A stretch of 64,000 bases of DNA from Trichuris trichiura (GCA_037903355.1 JBAJFE010000004.1:3952001-4016000), one strand, 5' to 3'; numbered from the stretch's first letter, positions 26,661 to 39,044 are shown. Translations and numbers: made by a program. Notes: generated from the letters alone by a model not told the origin.

Positions 26661-28270
26661 ACAAGTAGCACTAGACTAGAACTGACTTTGTTTTAAGGAT
26701 GCGTTCTAGCCTCTGTAAAGCCCTATGCATGATTTTAGAATGGTGTTATTTTTATGCATCTCGCCATTTAATAGGCCTCCAATAGATGCTGTAAAACCGA
26801 ATAAAATGCGTACAAATACTAATCTATTCAGCTGAGCCACTTATATCTATACCCACAACCAGCTTATATTGACCAGTTTTTTCCTGTCTCTTGGGTAGAC
26901 AACTAACGGACCTTTAACTGTATCGTGAATTACTACTATGCCCTTTATTCTGTTTTACTCTGAGAGCGCCCACGAAAAGGTTATTTTTTAAGCACAACAA
27001 TGAAGTCCTCAGAGCCTCTATAGTCCCATTGTTATCGTTGAAAACTTCACTTGAAGCTTTCATTGAGATATAGGCAGACATGGAAAGACGGTTTTTTATA
27101 ATGTGATGCCTGCATGAAAGCAGTCAGAAAAATATTGATATTTTCATTGCCGTCGAAGTAAACCTTGCTCATGTGATAGCAGGAAAGTTTGAAAAATTCA
27201 GTTTCATGCGATGAACGTGACAGCGATGGGCTAGCGTTGAAGCTAATGCTAGCACTAAGGGTGAACCAGTTCAAGTTCTGAAGTTAAGATGCAATGAGTA
27301 GTTCACATTTTGATATATGAAAAGAAGAATGTTGATCTGGTCATTATTTGTTTTGAAGAAACATGCGAGACAAAAGTGTAAGAGATAGCATTTTCTGGCA
27401 TACGTACTAACCCTCTCCGGCCTGTGTCGTCATTACCCGCGACGTTACATGGACTGATTTTGATCGAGAAGTTTTCCACACGGAAAATGTGAAAAAGAAA
27501 ATAAATGCTTAAAGATTCTAATACAAGGTAACAACTAATTAAAACAAAAGAGAATTTTTAAATTCTCAGTCTTCACGAATTGATCTTCTTCATTGGCCTA
27601 CTAGATGTTCGCAGTCGTCTTCTTGACACTTTTGCATTTCTGCTATTTCTCGATTGGAGCGATTGAAGTTATCGAAAGTAGTTACATTATTTCAACTTAA
27701 TTACGATCGCAATACTTCAACATTAAAAACTTTTCATATTTCTTTGCTCTACTCGCTAAGTTAAACAAACCTTTACGATCATTATACGACGGTATTAAAT
27801 GCGCGGCGCTTGGTGCAACTTGTTTTCATCCGATGTATTCGTTTGTCTACTATTAGGTGAGTATTCACGCAGCAACTATTTGAGACTGTAATGTTTATTG
27901 CAAAAACAGCCTTCAAGGCGAACTATTTTTGTCTAAGGCCTTTGCAAAAGCACGAGTGTCGTGAAACGCTATTCCATGAAACTCGTAGCGTCTATGTTTT
28001 ACTGTCTAGTAAAAATATTCTGATCATATATTGCATGAGACCTAAAAAACAGTTTGTATTGTTTTTACTATTTCTGCTTCGGGCAAATAGCTCATGTGTG
28101 GCCTCTGCTAATCGACATTAAACGTTCACGAATAGCTTGATCATGTTCAGCACCGGCAACTGCGTACATCTATTCAATTTTTATTCTTTCTTTTCCGCTT
28201 TGAACTTTTGACTAACTAACCGTCCTTACTAACGGCAATCGCATAATGCGTACAGCGTATATTGGGCTGA
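26660..28270. other. No gene seen; left edge of segmental copy A
   Basis: The first kilobase is AT-rich with no recognised gene. From about 27700 the sequence (TTACGATCGCAATA, then CATTATACG) begins to match the left parts of the other two NUDT9-like segments at about 35060 and 48950. Confidence 0.5.
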
Positions 28271-29582
28271 TTAAAAGTAAAAAACAGCTAAGGCAAGTAT
28301 TCCGAAAAAGGTGCTAATCGGTAAACCCATGGGAACAAACGGATAGAATAGAGCAGCACAGTTTGCAAGCTTAATAGTCTGACGAACAATGTCTAGGTCT
28401 TCTAGCACTAACAGTTTCTCCTTAATACTGCCAGTTGGTTTGATGAGGTCCTCTGTTTCGTCCGGGAACAACTTCACCAAAATATCTTTCAAGTACTCTT
28501 CGGTCGTTTTATTGATGGACAACCAAGTGAATTCACTGTCTGCTCCATGTTTAATATTTTGGAGGTATTTGTCATCCGAAATAACGTGTGAATACAAGTC
28601 CATCCAGGCGTTATCCGTATTACGCGCATCCCACATGGGGCCTCCGTACAGCTGTAATGAAGGAGAAGAAACTAACTTTTCAAAAAATAGCAAGGCGCAA
28701 CTTTATAACGCTCGTCCTAAGCAGTAATTCTAGCTTGCTCTTGGTAGAATCTTCCACGGTTTGATGTCGAAGTTTAAAGTTTAGATTTAGCCCAACGCGC
28801 AGTCTTTCTCTTATGACTGCTATGTGGCATGCCAGATATTGTCTGATTGCTTATGATAAAGGTAAATCACGCGGGCCTCTTGTGAAAACGACCTTCCGAA
28901 CTGCCTGGCGCGACTTGGCGAGGGCCAGTGGTCATGCATTACATTTCTAATGTGAACTTACCTTTTTGGTTACTTTGAATACGCTTTTCATGGTCTTTTG
29001 TGCGCACGCCGTCATTTCAGTTGCCATGTCGTCCACAAGTGGTTTGCCAAGGGCATGCCAAAATGGCATGTCAGCTGATGGGAACTGCAAAGTATGGACA
29101 TTTTATTTGTCTACTTTAACTGTCTTCTATTTTACCAATGGCATAGCGAATTTTCCCTTCTTCACAGCAATGCGGCGCATCAGTACCTGTTTATCTCCTT
29201 GCGCAGTTTTCCTGCAAAAGCATTCGTGCTGAGCGTGAAAACATTTTCCGAATTTTTAGAGTGCCAGTGATTCAGAGGGCTGAAATTAAGTTTTTTCTTA
29301 TGATATTCATTGGATCTCCTTTGCTGCCTACTTCCGTATACCTGCGGATGCATATATCATCCCTGCTACGCAAAGCCAAAGCATCTTGCAGAACGCTAAG
29401 AAAATTGGCCACCGTTGAAAGACGCAAAAAGTGTTTATAAATTAGAAATAGTAATGCTTGAGACTTCTGCTACGAACGTAGTGGTTCTATTTTTTCATCT
29501 AAGTTCTGAAATACCCTTTCTCTTAGGCGGCGTGTTGTCCTCTCTCTCTGACTTTTACTCTTCTCTATACTTTATTGGCCTT

Positions 29583-29617
<35 letters not shown>

Positions 29618-31332
29618 TTTAAACACCTTTGCATAATTCAATCACGTTGACAGTATCCATTAATAAGTTCCCTAGCAACTATTCAGAAGCAATGGGCCTA
29701 CATGAATCCACTGCTTGTTTGGAGCAAACGTAGCATGTAATTTCTATTTGTTTATGCAAGATAAGAAATAAGCTATGGAAAACTTCTTACTTCAAAATTA
29801 GGAGGTGGCTATAGATGTTTGATCCCAGTTTTTGGTTTATTCCACGACCACGCATTCCGGTCCTTCCATCCCTATGGCGGAATTCTTGGGGTATCGATTG
29901 GTTTAATGCCTGCACGTCTTCCATAGATAGCTTAGTGCAGTAGCCACCGTAGTGAGGGCTCCAGATGCATTCCGGTGGACCATAGGCGTCTATCCCTACG
30001 CTCCATCGTCGGTACTTTTCTGGTACTGGAAGACGATATGTCTAAATTATTTCATCACTTATTTTGTTCTAGTTTGTCAACTATTTTTTACTGTTGTGTG
30101 CTTGTACCTCCAGGAAGTGCATAATTCTTCGGGCTTGGGATAGGTAAATGCTTCCTTAAATACGTAGCCACTCGTAGTGCCAATCTCCGTCTTTACGTAA
30201 GGCAAATTTCGAGAATAATTTTCGAAGAGCTTACGGAATTAATGTTGTTTTTGTGACAAATGACCTACAGCAGTAGAAAGCTGTGCTTCCGTTTTGCTCC
30301 GTTACAAGGCCGAAAAGTTTTTTTATGCTCCAATAGTCGATATGCATACCTCAGTTGTTTGAGCGCACCAAAATCCGTATGTGAATGGAGACGTCAGTGT
30401 CTCACCGCTCCAAGCGCACTCAATTGTTTTTCCATCCTCCTTTGGTTCACAGCCTTGACGTTGTGTTTCATCTGCCAGAGCCTTGAAATCACGAATCCAT
30501 TTATTACATTGAAGTACTTTTATTGGGCGTTCATGAAAGTACGCCTTCTTGGCGTTGATTTTAGAATTGTAGTTGCACTAACTTCGTTTACCTTTCACTG
30601 GTATGCTAAGTGATAATTCTTAATAACGTCTTGACTGTTATTATATAACTTTTCTTTCTTCTCAGTATAGCTTTGTTTTGTTTTAAGTGTTGTTGTAAAT
30701 GTTTCTTTTGAATGTTACTCTTCAGATCAATTTTTTGCTGCTTCCTTACCGCTGATTTTTCGCAATTCGTTTCCTTGAGTTGTAGTATTACCACAGCAGT
30801 TGAATGTTTTCCAATATTGCAAGTGACTGCCATTTTCTTCTCGGTGACTTTGTAGTATACACTTGATTTTGGAATGCCTCTATTAAGTATCTGTTCCAGC
30901 TTATCTTGCACGTCCTGTAGATCGTTAGACGGATCATGAATTGTGGGGGTTGGTTCGACCATTTGCTCTGCTTCGTTCATGCCTTTCACTAATTCGACAA
31001 ATTGAGCCGCCTTTTCTTTATCGCACTCATTTTCGGTTACCTGAAATTACATTTTCAATTGCTTTTTTAATTATGAGCATTATTTAAGGAAATGAAACAA
31101 ACGGCATTCTTTAGAATCTTAAACTTCCCTTTTTTGTTTGCAAGGTCTCACTCAGGGTACGAAGAATTTACTGCTACTCAGCAGGCGTCCTTTCAGTGTC
31201 TTATTTCTGCATTGTACTTGCGTGTCTGCTGCCTTACATTAATTTAAGTCGGTAAAGCGTAACTTCACTTACGAGAGCCTTTGCTGGAAATACGAAAAGT
31301 GAAGCTATGGTGAAATAGATTAACGAATTCAT
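28271..31332 (-). CDS. Secreted NUDT9-like protein lacking a Nudix box, copy A
   Basis: Minus-strand exons 31273-31332, 30750-31040, 30350-30481, 30092-30190, 29791-30041, 29136-29211, 28962-29084 and 28271-28651 join in frame to 470 residues. Residues 1-20 form a clear signal peptide ending in FPAKAL. Residues 21-161 form a cysteine-bearing region I do not recognise. From about 180 the sequence follows human NUDT9: YRLPVPEKY, GRTGMRGRG (253-261), and RNTDNAW (354-360). NUDT9 hydrolyses ADP-ribose, but where its GGMVDPGE...REFGEE Nudix box should lie (about 300-330) there is MPLFPSADMPFWHAL, so the metal-binding glutamates are absent. The last ~25 residues are hydrophobic, possibly a membrane anchor. 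It is probably a catalytically dead, secreted or surface relative; ADP-ribose binding is only a guess. All splice phases fit, as in copy B. Confidence 0.85.
29586..29615. repeat. (GA)n microsatellite
   Basis: An uninterrupted run of about 15 GA units inside the fifth intron of NUDT9-like copy A. It is not present at the same place in copy B. Confidence 0.95.
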
Positions 31333-33700
31333 CGTGGCTGTACAAGTTGGCGGTGTATCCGTGAGCTGATCCTCTTTTTATTAAGTTTCACTGCGACTGA
31401 ACTAACTAAATCATAATGGTAATTGTTAACTTTTTGTCTGCTGATTCTTAACTGTTAATTTAACTGCATCTGCAGAACCTCGCAGCTGAAATATTTCATA
31501 ATTTTTTTCTTCTTTTCCTCCCGTACTCAGTTCTCGTTTTCGCGCATAGAAATGTTTAGCGTTTCCGTAAAATTGGTATGCTAACCCGTTTTTGCTTGGA
31601 AACATCTTTGCGAGTGTATGACGCGTTTAGTAACGCCTGTATTAGTTTTTCATAATTAAATTTGCAATTTTCGGTTCAGCGAGCGTACACGTATTAATAT
31701 GTTCTGAAATCTTCAACATTCTGTTGTTCTTGGCTGCAGACAAAAGTCGCTTTCGAATTTCCTTTAAATTTTGAGCGCATTAATTGATGGCAACTCATAT
31801 CCTGTCAATCTGCTCCCTAATATTCTTTTTACAGAGCGAAGTTGCGCTAGTGCTTCAAGTTGCAAACATAATACGATTTGAAAGTTTAAGCGCTGGGTTT
31901 CTTTGACGGAGAGTCATCACATCAACGATAGGTTTGCTATAGGAGAATTGCGACATGTGACTCTCGTTTGAGAAAAAATAAATGTTGTCTTACCCCGTAA
32001 ACTCTGTTTATTTTTTGGCTTAGTAACTCTCAGTGGTTAAGCTGCACTAGATTTGGTTATTCATTGCAGTTTTCATCTTATTCGTCAATTCTTTGTAAAC
32101 AGTCTGGTGGTCCATGAACGTTGCTGTCATTGCGGACGAGTTGCATTGCTTTGGAAAGAACGTTTTACTTGTGATAGATTAATAAATTGCTATTGAAACG
32201 GTTTGTTCTGCACACGTGTAAACGAACATTAACGAGACCGTACAATATCTGACGAATGCTTTGGCAGCTGAAGTACTTCCCAGCGTAGCTTCACTTTCGA
32301 TGCTCGACTTCAAGCTTACAGGGTGCAGCTTACTTTTTATTCCATATGGTCTTTCAAACAATTGTCCAGCAGAACGTTCGCTAATCTTTACTGGTTGATA
32401 CTGAATGGAGAATATAAGTATAAATTGCTAATTGATTGAAGCAATTGATGTTATGATATGCTTTTTCATCCTGGAACGGGGAAATGATAGTAGCCGTTGG
32501 CATTTGCATTGGTGTATTCCGCTGTGGTAAATCTGTCGTGCTTCATCTTTATCGTCTAGTACTACGCCGTTGACTATTCATTGCTCTTGAGTATCCGTGT
32601 TGCCGGTCGAGAGTGCGCTGGTTCTAAGATTGGGCAACAAAGTTACTGCCACCCCGCTTAGCGAGAGCGAGATCAAGACCGAGTCGAGAAAAAAGCGCCG
32701 CTTTATTGCAACCGAAAGAAGGCCGAAACTTCCGACCACCCAAAACGAGCGCGCGGCCAAGAATGAAAGCAGATCGCGAAGGGTGGTAGCGTTCGCGTAT
32801 AGGGGTGACGCACAGATGAAAAAAATAGCGTGGGCGCGCCCTTTCAACCTGTCATGTCCGAACGAACAGGAAACTAGTCGGCAACAATCCGTCTAATGGA
32901 GTCTTTTATTTCTTGTCTCCGCTACAAGGAAAAATTTTGACAGGTGCAACGCTGAATAATTCACCAAGCATGTACAGCCACAGCTTATAATTTTCTTCAC
33001 GCTTCATAACATGTTTGCATTTGCATATCTTCTCAATTGTTTGCCTTTTAGAAAGGACTGTTGTTCTGCTGCGTTGAAATCGTTGAAACGCTAACTGCGA
33101 ATGTAAAATATCTTCAGTGGAGCTTCATCAGTTGAATTTGTTCCATGAATGGGTTGTCTGTTCCCTTTCCGTTTGCGTTAGTGGCAGATCAGTACAATGT
33201 TCTTATGCATGAACTTAGTCTGCTATTTTGCACTTTCGTCTTTATTCTTTTCAAATACACAATATCTTCCGTTGACATTTATGCGATGATGGGAATGACG
33301 TACGTCAATAGATTGAACTTGCACACATGTTGAACATATCGTAAAGCCGTTGACGACGGAGCCTGCCTGGATGACTACATCTGAAAAAAGTTTTTTCGTT
33401 AAGTAATTGACGTGATCAATAGAAGTTTACATCATTCAGTTTCGTCTGAAAGCTATATCGTCCATGTTGCTCCAACTCGACGTCGCATAGTCCAGAATAT
33501 ATTTTATCCAGCGACTAATGTGAATTGATATCGTCTGTATTCAGAGAAAGCAATGATCACGTGCGCTCAGCGCAGCCAGTTCTTACAGCGGCTGCCAACA
33601 AGCTGACGAACTAGTCGTATGCAGCCCTTTGCAGATGGGGTTACTGCTTTAAAGTATGCGCAGGTGTTCATTCTACGTTACCTGCAAATCATTCTTAGGC
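31333..33700. repeat. Upstream part of segmental copy A
   Basis: This gene-free stretch is the 5' flank of NUDT9-like copy A and aligns with 39045-40905 (copy B) and about 53070-54700 (copy C). Shared blocks include GGGTTGTCTGTTCCCTTTCCG (33148 and 40610) and GATGGGAATGACGTACGTCA. Copy A is interrupted by a GC-rich insertion at 32599-32885 that B and C lack. The 5' flank may hold the promoter; no specific motif was recognised. Confidence 0.7.
32599..32885. mobile_element. GC-rich 287-bp MITE with short terminal inverted repeats
   Basis: The insertion is absent from the matching positions of copies B and C; in copy C the uninterrupted sequence reads AAGTATCCGTCGAAATATG. It starts with GTTGCCGGTC and ends with TAGTCGGCAAC, an imperfect inverted pair. 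ATCCGT is repeated on both sides (32593-32598 and 32887-32892), so the target duplication is 6 to 8 bp, which would suit a hAT-type element. GC content is clearly above its surroundings. A 99-codon frame inside has no recognisable domain. Confidence 0.7.
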
Positions 33701-35060
33701 CTTCGTTGCTACTTTAGTTTAATTTTGGACTGAAAGAATTTTTCGTCACCAGTTAAGAATGCAGGTTGAACGTTGAAAAACGAAGCACTTTCTGCTCCAT
33801 AGATGAGCTACTGCTTTGCTGAACATTAACTAACGATACCTTAGCGTTACCGCCGGAATGTGCTTAAGGCAGTTAACTGTTTCCGAAGGTCCCGTAGGTT
33901 GTTTTGAGGGAAAATCTGTTTACGCGGTATTCCCATTTTTAAGAGCAGCGAATATTGTTCAAGAAAGTCAACTTTTGTCGGCTTGATAAAATCAACAAGC
34001 CTAAACGAAGGAGTTGCAATTTCTTTTAGAAAGAACCATACGTTCGTTATAATGAATTCAGCCTTTGACAATTTGTGTTTTTAGTTTTCGCATTCTCGAA
34101 TCTGTTTTCAGAATTTTTAGTTTCCAAAGCTAAGATCAGTTTTAGGACTTTGATGAGTGGGCAAAGGTAGCTAGATTGTGGAGAATGGCAACAGTAGGCG
34201 AAAATGAAAATTTAACCAAAAGGATTATGTCAGTAAATGTAGAGTGGGACATCAAGCGCATGCGTATAGCAAGGTAGCGTCAGGCGTTAAAAAAACAAAA
34301 GCGGATTTAACCATGTCAACCAGTAGACCAATTATCAACAGAAGAAACTCATAAACATTGGGATCAGACTGTAAGAAGCATAATTTATCATTCAGCGACG
34401 TGGTGAGACGCTCACTGAAAAAACCGTGCGCAAAAGTCAGAATGAGCTCCAAACTACTAAAGCATTGTTAATCTTACGAAACAGAAATATGTAATTGGCT
34501 TCCAACTAGACAGAGGGAATCTTCATGAAGTATAACGTCTGAGTGTACTTAAATTTTCAATCCCTTCTATTTGTTGTTAATTTTTGAAAGACAGTACATA
34601 TTCCTTCTTTCCACTAAGCACACGCGTCGGTAATTGGAAATAGGGTGTACTCTGAAAGCTCCTTCAGCAGGAAAATAAAATTGTAAAGTGAAGAACCTTA
34701 TTGAAAAGGACAAAAAAAAACAAAGTGAAGAACTTGCGAAAAAACAGCCATCCTTGAGAAAAGATCATTTCTCCTCTCCAACATTACCCTAAAGAATGTG
34801 ACGTCATCACAATAATAAGAAGGGCAAAATGATTTACTCCATTCTTAACAAAAGAGTTGCACCTACAGCTGCGTATGCTTTAATTTACAGTGCGTACTAC
34901 CCTGCATGGTTTATTGCCTATTAGGGAATCCAAGCAGCGTTCTGCTGCATAAATGCTAAAGGTGGGACACGTTTCTTCGACCAACTGCTTTTGAGTTTAT
35001 AATATAGCCGCATTTAGCGGTGCATTCCCCGCAATTAAGGTCACAATTTTTTAGTACTAA
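33700..35060. other. Spacer between segmental copies A and B
   Basis: No gene is supported. Short frames at 33847-34071 and 34252-34452 (minus) have no recognisable domain. Sequence similarity to the B and C segments fades out past about 33400 and resumes near 35060. Confidence 0.45.
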
Positions 35061-35126
35061 AGGCGTTGATATTTCTTTATCCATAACATTAACCACAAAC
35101 GGATCCTTACCATCATTATACGGTTG

Positions 35127-35484
35127 TTTCGAAAGACTGGGTGTCTTTTAACAGGCTTTGGTTGTTTCATAGTTGTTCCTTTGGTTCACGAGTTTGGCCT
35201 GTTGGATGTATCTGTAAGTAAACTTCAAAGTGCCCTACCAACGAACGGATGAGCAAATTGTAAGAAAAAATACAGAACAATGTGGATACCGTACGTTCCA
35301 GAACTGCTCGTGTTCAGTCGTCAGCAGTGTTGGGGAGACGGAACACGAGCAGTTCTGGAACGTACGGTATCCACATTGTTCTGTATTTTTTCTTACAATT
35401 TGCTCATCCATTCGTTGGTAGGGCACTTTGAGGTTTACTTACAGATACATCCAACAGGCCAAACCCGTGAACCAGAGAAACAAC
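35127..35484. mobile_element. Penelope-type foldback element: 45-bp tail plus 144-bp inverted arms
   Basis: Arms 35172-35315 and 35341-35484 are near-perfect reverse complements around a 25-bp centre; frames on opposite strands read almost the same protein. The element is flanked by CATTATACGGTTG (35114-35126) and CATTACACGGTTG (35485-35497), a 13-bp target duplication with one change. Copy C shows the empty site (CATTATACGGTCGCCTAAATGAGC near 49030). A 45-bp one-sided tail precedes the left arm (GGGTGTCTTTTAACAGGC), resembling the tail of the Penelope element (GGGTGTTTCTTAACGGGGC), and the arm sequence GCTCATCCATTCGTTGGTAGGG recurs in that element's 3' end at 52627. I interpret it as a non-autonomous derivative made of two inverted terminal repeats. 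Confidence 0.8.
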
Positions 35485-35497
35485 CATTACACGGTTG

Positions 35498-36203
35498 CTT
35501 AAATGAGCTACGTTAGTTGCAAACTACTTTTCGTCTGAAGTAACTTCTCGTCAATTTTTAGGTATGTACCCCTTGCTGTAAGTATTCACGAATCCAATTT
35601 TACTTTTCAGTTGCCCTATTCTATTTGATCTATCCAACCACGAATTGCTTGGATGGCTTTAAAGTTCTGCTGACTTGCCGAAATGCCTTATGTCTTTCAG
35701 AGTCGGTTGAAATAACCTTTTCAACGAAGCAACTGGTTTCACGTTACGTTGTAGTAGATTGTAGCCTTCAAATAGGGCAGTCGTCATTGTAGGGTCCCAT
35801 TTTGGTTACGTTGACAGCGAGTATTTGCGAAATCGAAACTAGGAATGGTTCTCTGTTATCCAGAATGCTATCAAATTTTGACCTATATATATAGAAAACG
35901 ATGGGAGTAAAGAAGAGCACAACTTAGTTTTATTCGTTTGCTTCATTCGTCGTTGTACCTGATTACTGTCTACTGTATGTTCCGTGCAAGTTTAGCAGCA
36001 GTTTATTTCGTCTAAGTATCACAGATCACGTTCGGCTGGACCAGATAGGCAGCAACTATTTACGAGTGCATTGCACGTTTTCAGCGCAGGCAATTGTGAA
36101 CTTCTAGCCAATTTTTATTCCTTTTTTTCTCCCTGAACTTCTGAATAATCAATCGTCGTTATTAAGAGGGAGCATGCAATGTGAACAATGTATACAGCTC
36201 TGA
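35498..36203. repeat. Left flank of segmental copy B
   Basis: Gene-free sequence matching 49045-49765 of copy C closely (for example AACTAGGAATGGT, ATCCAGAATGCTATCAAA, GTTTTATTCGTTT and GCCAATTTTTATTCC). It is the 3' flank of the NUDT9-like gene. Copy C has a short extra segment near 49565 that B lacks. Confidence 0.7.
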
Positions 36204-39041
36204 TCAAAAGTAAAGTACAGCTAAAGCAACGATTCCGAGAAAGTCGTTAACCGGTAAACCCATAGGAACAAACGGGTAGAATGAAGCCGCACAGTTTGTA
36301 AGGTCAATGGTTTGACGAACAACGTTCAGTTTTTGTAGCACTAACAATTTCTCCTTTATACTGCCTGTTGGTTGCATAAGCTTCTGTGCCGTTTCAGCCG
36401 GGAACATTTTTTCCAAAATATCTTTCAAGTAGTCTTCGGTTGTTTTATTGATGGACAACCAAGTGAAGTCGCTTTCTGCTCCATGTTTAATATTTTCAAG
36501 ATACTTTTCATCCGAAATGACGTGAGAATACAAGTCCATCCATGCGTTATCTGTGTTACGTGGAGCCCAGATGTTGCCACCGTATAGCTGTAATAAAGCA
36601 GAGAAAACTGTAAGCTTATAACCATATAAGAAATCAGTTTTTTATAACGTTGGTTATAAGCAGCGGTTTAACTTGTTGCTCTGAACGTCCTTCCGCGCTT
36701 TCACTCCGAAGCATTAAGTTCACGTCTGGGTTTACGATGCCAACCCAATGCTTAAGCTTCTTGTTTGGAGTTCTCTATGACATCCAAGGCTATTCAAGCG
36801 CCCGGAAAATCACTCTGTCCATAAGTGAAAATGACACTATGAACCGCCTCGAACGGCATGGCAGCATGCAGCAATCATGTACCACATTTCGGATGTAGGC
36901 ATACCTTTGTGGATGCCTTGAAGACGTCTTTCATGGCCGTTCGCGCGCATTCCATCACTTTAGCCGCCATATCTCCCGCTGCACGAATGCCAAGAGCATG
37001 CCAAAACGGTATGTCAGCTGCTGCGAACTGCAAAGTATGGGCATTTTATTTGTTTATTTTTGTTGTCTTAAACTTTACCAGTGGTAAAATGAAACGTCCC
37101 GTTTCCGCAGCAATGCGGCGTATCAGCACCTGCTTGTCTCCTTGTTCAGTTTTTCTGTAAAAACATTGATGCTGAGTATGGAACCGTTTTTCGGATTTCT
37201 GGCGCGTTGAGCATAAGCGAGCAAAACGCAAACACGCCGAGTGATTCCATTAGTAAAAGCGGTCGACACTCCTATGCGATTGGTAATGGAGCGCGACTCT
37301 TCCTTAGCACAGTACTAAGTCGATGTAATGTTTCTTTCTTGGAGGTGAGAACGCAGGTTACACTTTGCACTTGTTTCACCAACACGGGCCTTGTTCAATG
37401 ATAAAGTTCTTACCTCAATATCAGGAGATGATGGTGGGCGTTTCCTCCAAGTTTATGGTTTACTCCACGGCCTCGCATTCCAGTTCTTCCATCCTTATGG
37501 CGCAAATCTTCCGGTGGCGATTGGTTTGCTGCTTGCACATCTTCCACAGACAGTTTAGTGCAGCGAGTGCCGAAACGTTCATACCAGGTGCACTCTGGTG
37601 GCGCATAGGCGTCCATCTCTACTTTCCAAGGAACATATTTTTCCGGTACGGGAAGACGGTATGCCTAAATTTAGTCGTTACTTACTTTGTTCTGGTATGT
37701 CGGCCATCTCTTACAGTTGTGTCTTTGTACTTCCAGGCGTCGCATAATTCTTCAGGTTTTGGATAAGTAAATGGTTCCTTAAACAAATAGCTACTGGTAA
37801 TAGATGCGCTCGTCTTTACGTAAGGCTCATCTGCAGAATAATCTGTTCCATTTAAAAATAAATTTTTTCGTAACCATGATTAATGGACTACTTCCCTGTA
37901 AGCGCAATGAAGAAAAGAATAATCTTCTTAACGGGAAGAACCACTGTTTTCAGTGGTTTTGAAATCTACCTCTTCTGATAATCGATGAAGCAACTGACCT
38001 ACGGTAGCAGAATGCCGCGCTTCTTTTTTTGCTACTTTGTAATGACCACTAGTTTTGTTTCTTTATGTTCAAATAGTGACTGGGCATACCTCAGTTGTTT
38101 GAGCACACCAAAATCCGTATGTGAATGAAGACGTCAATGCTTCACTGCTCCAAGCGCACTCAACTGTTTTTCCATTCTCCTTTGGTTGACAGCTTTGACG
38201 TTGTGTTTCATCTGCCAGAGCCTTGAAATCACGAATCCATTTGTTTCATTGAAGTACTTTTATTGAGTGTTCATGAAAGTACGCCTTCTTGGCGTTGATT
38301 TTAGAATTGTAGTTGCACTAACTTCGTTTACCTTTCACTGGTATGCTAAGTGATAATTCTTAATAACGTCTTGACTGTTATTTTATAACTTTTATTCCTT
38401 CTCAGTATAGCTTTGTTTTGTTTTAAGTGTTGTTGTAAGTGTTTCTTTTGAATGCTACTCAGATCAATTTTTTGCTACTTTCTTACCACTGATTTTTCGC
38501 AATTCGTTTCCTTGAGTTGTAGTATTACCACAGCGGTTGAATGTTTTCCAATAGTGCAAGTAACTGCCATTTTCTCCTCTGTGACTTTGTAGTAAACTTC
38601 TGCTTTAGTAGCGCCTCTATTAAGTATCTGTTCCAGTTTGTCTTTCACATTCTGCAGCTCCTCAGAAGGGTCATGAATTTTGAAAGTTGGTTGGAGCAAT
38701 TGCTCTTCCCTGTCCATCCCTTTGACTAATTCCACAAATTGAGTTGCTTTTTCTCTATCGCATCCTTCATTTGCCTAAAATCACAATGTCAATTGCTTTT
38801 TAGGTTTCAGCAATATTTAAGCAAATAAAACAAACGTTCTCCTCTTTTGTTTACAAAGTCTCTGAGTGCAAAGAATTTATTACTATTCAGCAGGCGTCCT
38901 TCCAGTGTTTTATCTATGCATTGTAGTTGTGTGTCTGCTGCATCGCATTAATTGAAGACGATAAAGTATAACTTCACTTACCAAAGCCTTCACTGAAATG
39001 GTGGAAAGTATAATTATAGCGAAATAGGTTAACGATTTCAT
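36204..39041 (-). CDS. Secreted NUDT9-like protein lacking a Nudix box, copy B
   Basis: Minus-strand exons 38982-39041, 38487-38774, 38090-38221, 37715-37813, 37414-37664, 37079-37154, 36905-37027 and 36204-36587 give 470 residues with the same exon phases as copy A. Start alternatives are two consecutive ATGs (39044 or 39041). A signal peptide ends near ISVKAL. NUDT9 landmarks are AYRLPVPEKYVPW, GRTGMRGRG and RNTDNAWMD. The Nudix box segment is replaced by LPLFAAADIPFWHALG, as in copy A. The C-terminal tail (FYPFVPMGLPVN, then LGIVALAVLYF) is hydrophobic. Intact splice sites and frame after clear divergence from copy A suggest both genes are maintained. The N-terminal 140 residues remain unassigned. 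Confidence 0.85.
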
Positions 39042-39044
39042 CAT

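Noticed and set aside
29570..29636. Coding sequence with an Arg-Glu repeat
   Set aside because: It is the GA microsatellite inside an intron of NUDT9-like copy A.
32597..32896. 99-codon GC-rich frame as a gene
   Set aside because: It coincides with a small insertion bounded by inverted repeats and has no recognisable domain.
35230..35426. Two overlapping 63-codon frames on opposite strands with nearly the same protein
   Set aside because: They are a direct result of the near-perfect palindrome and not genes.
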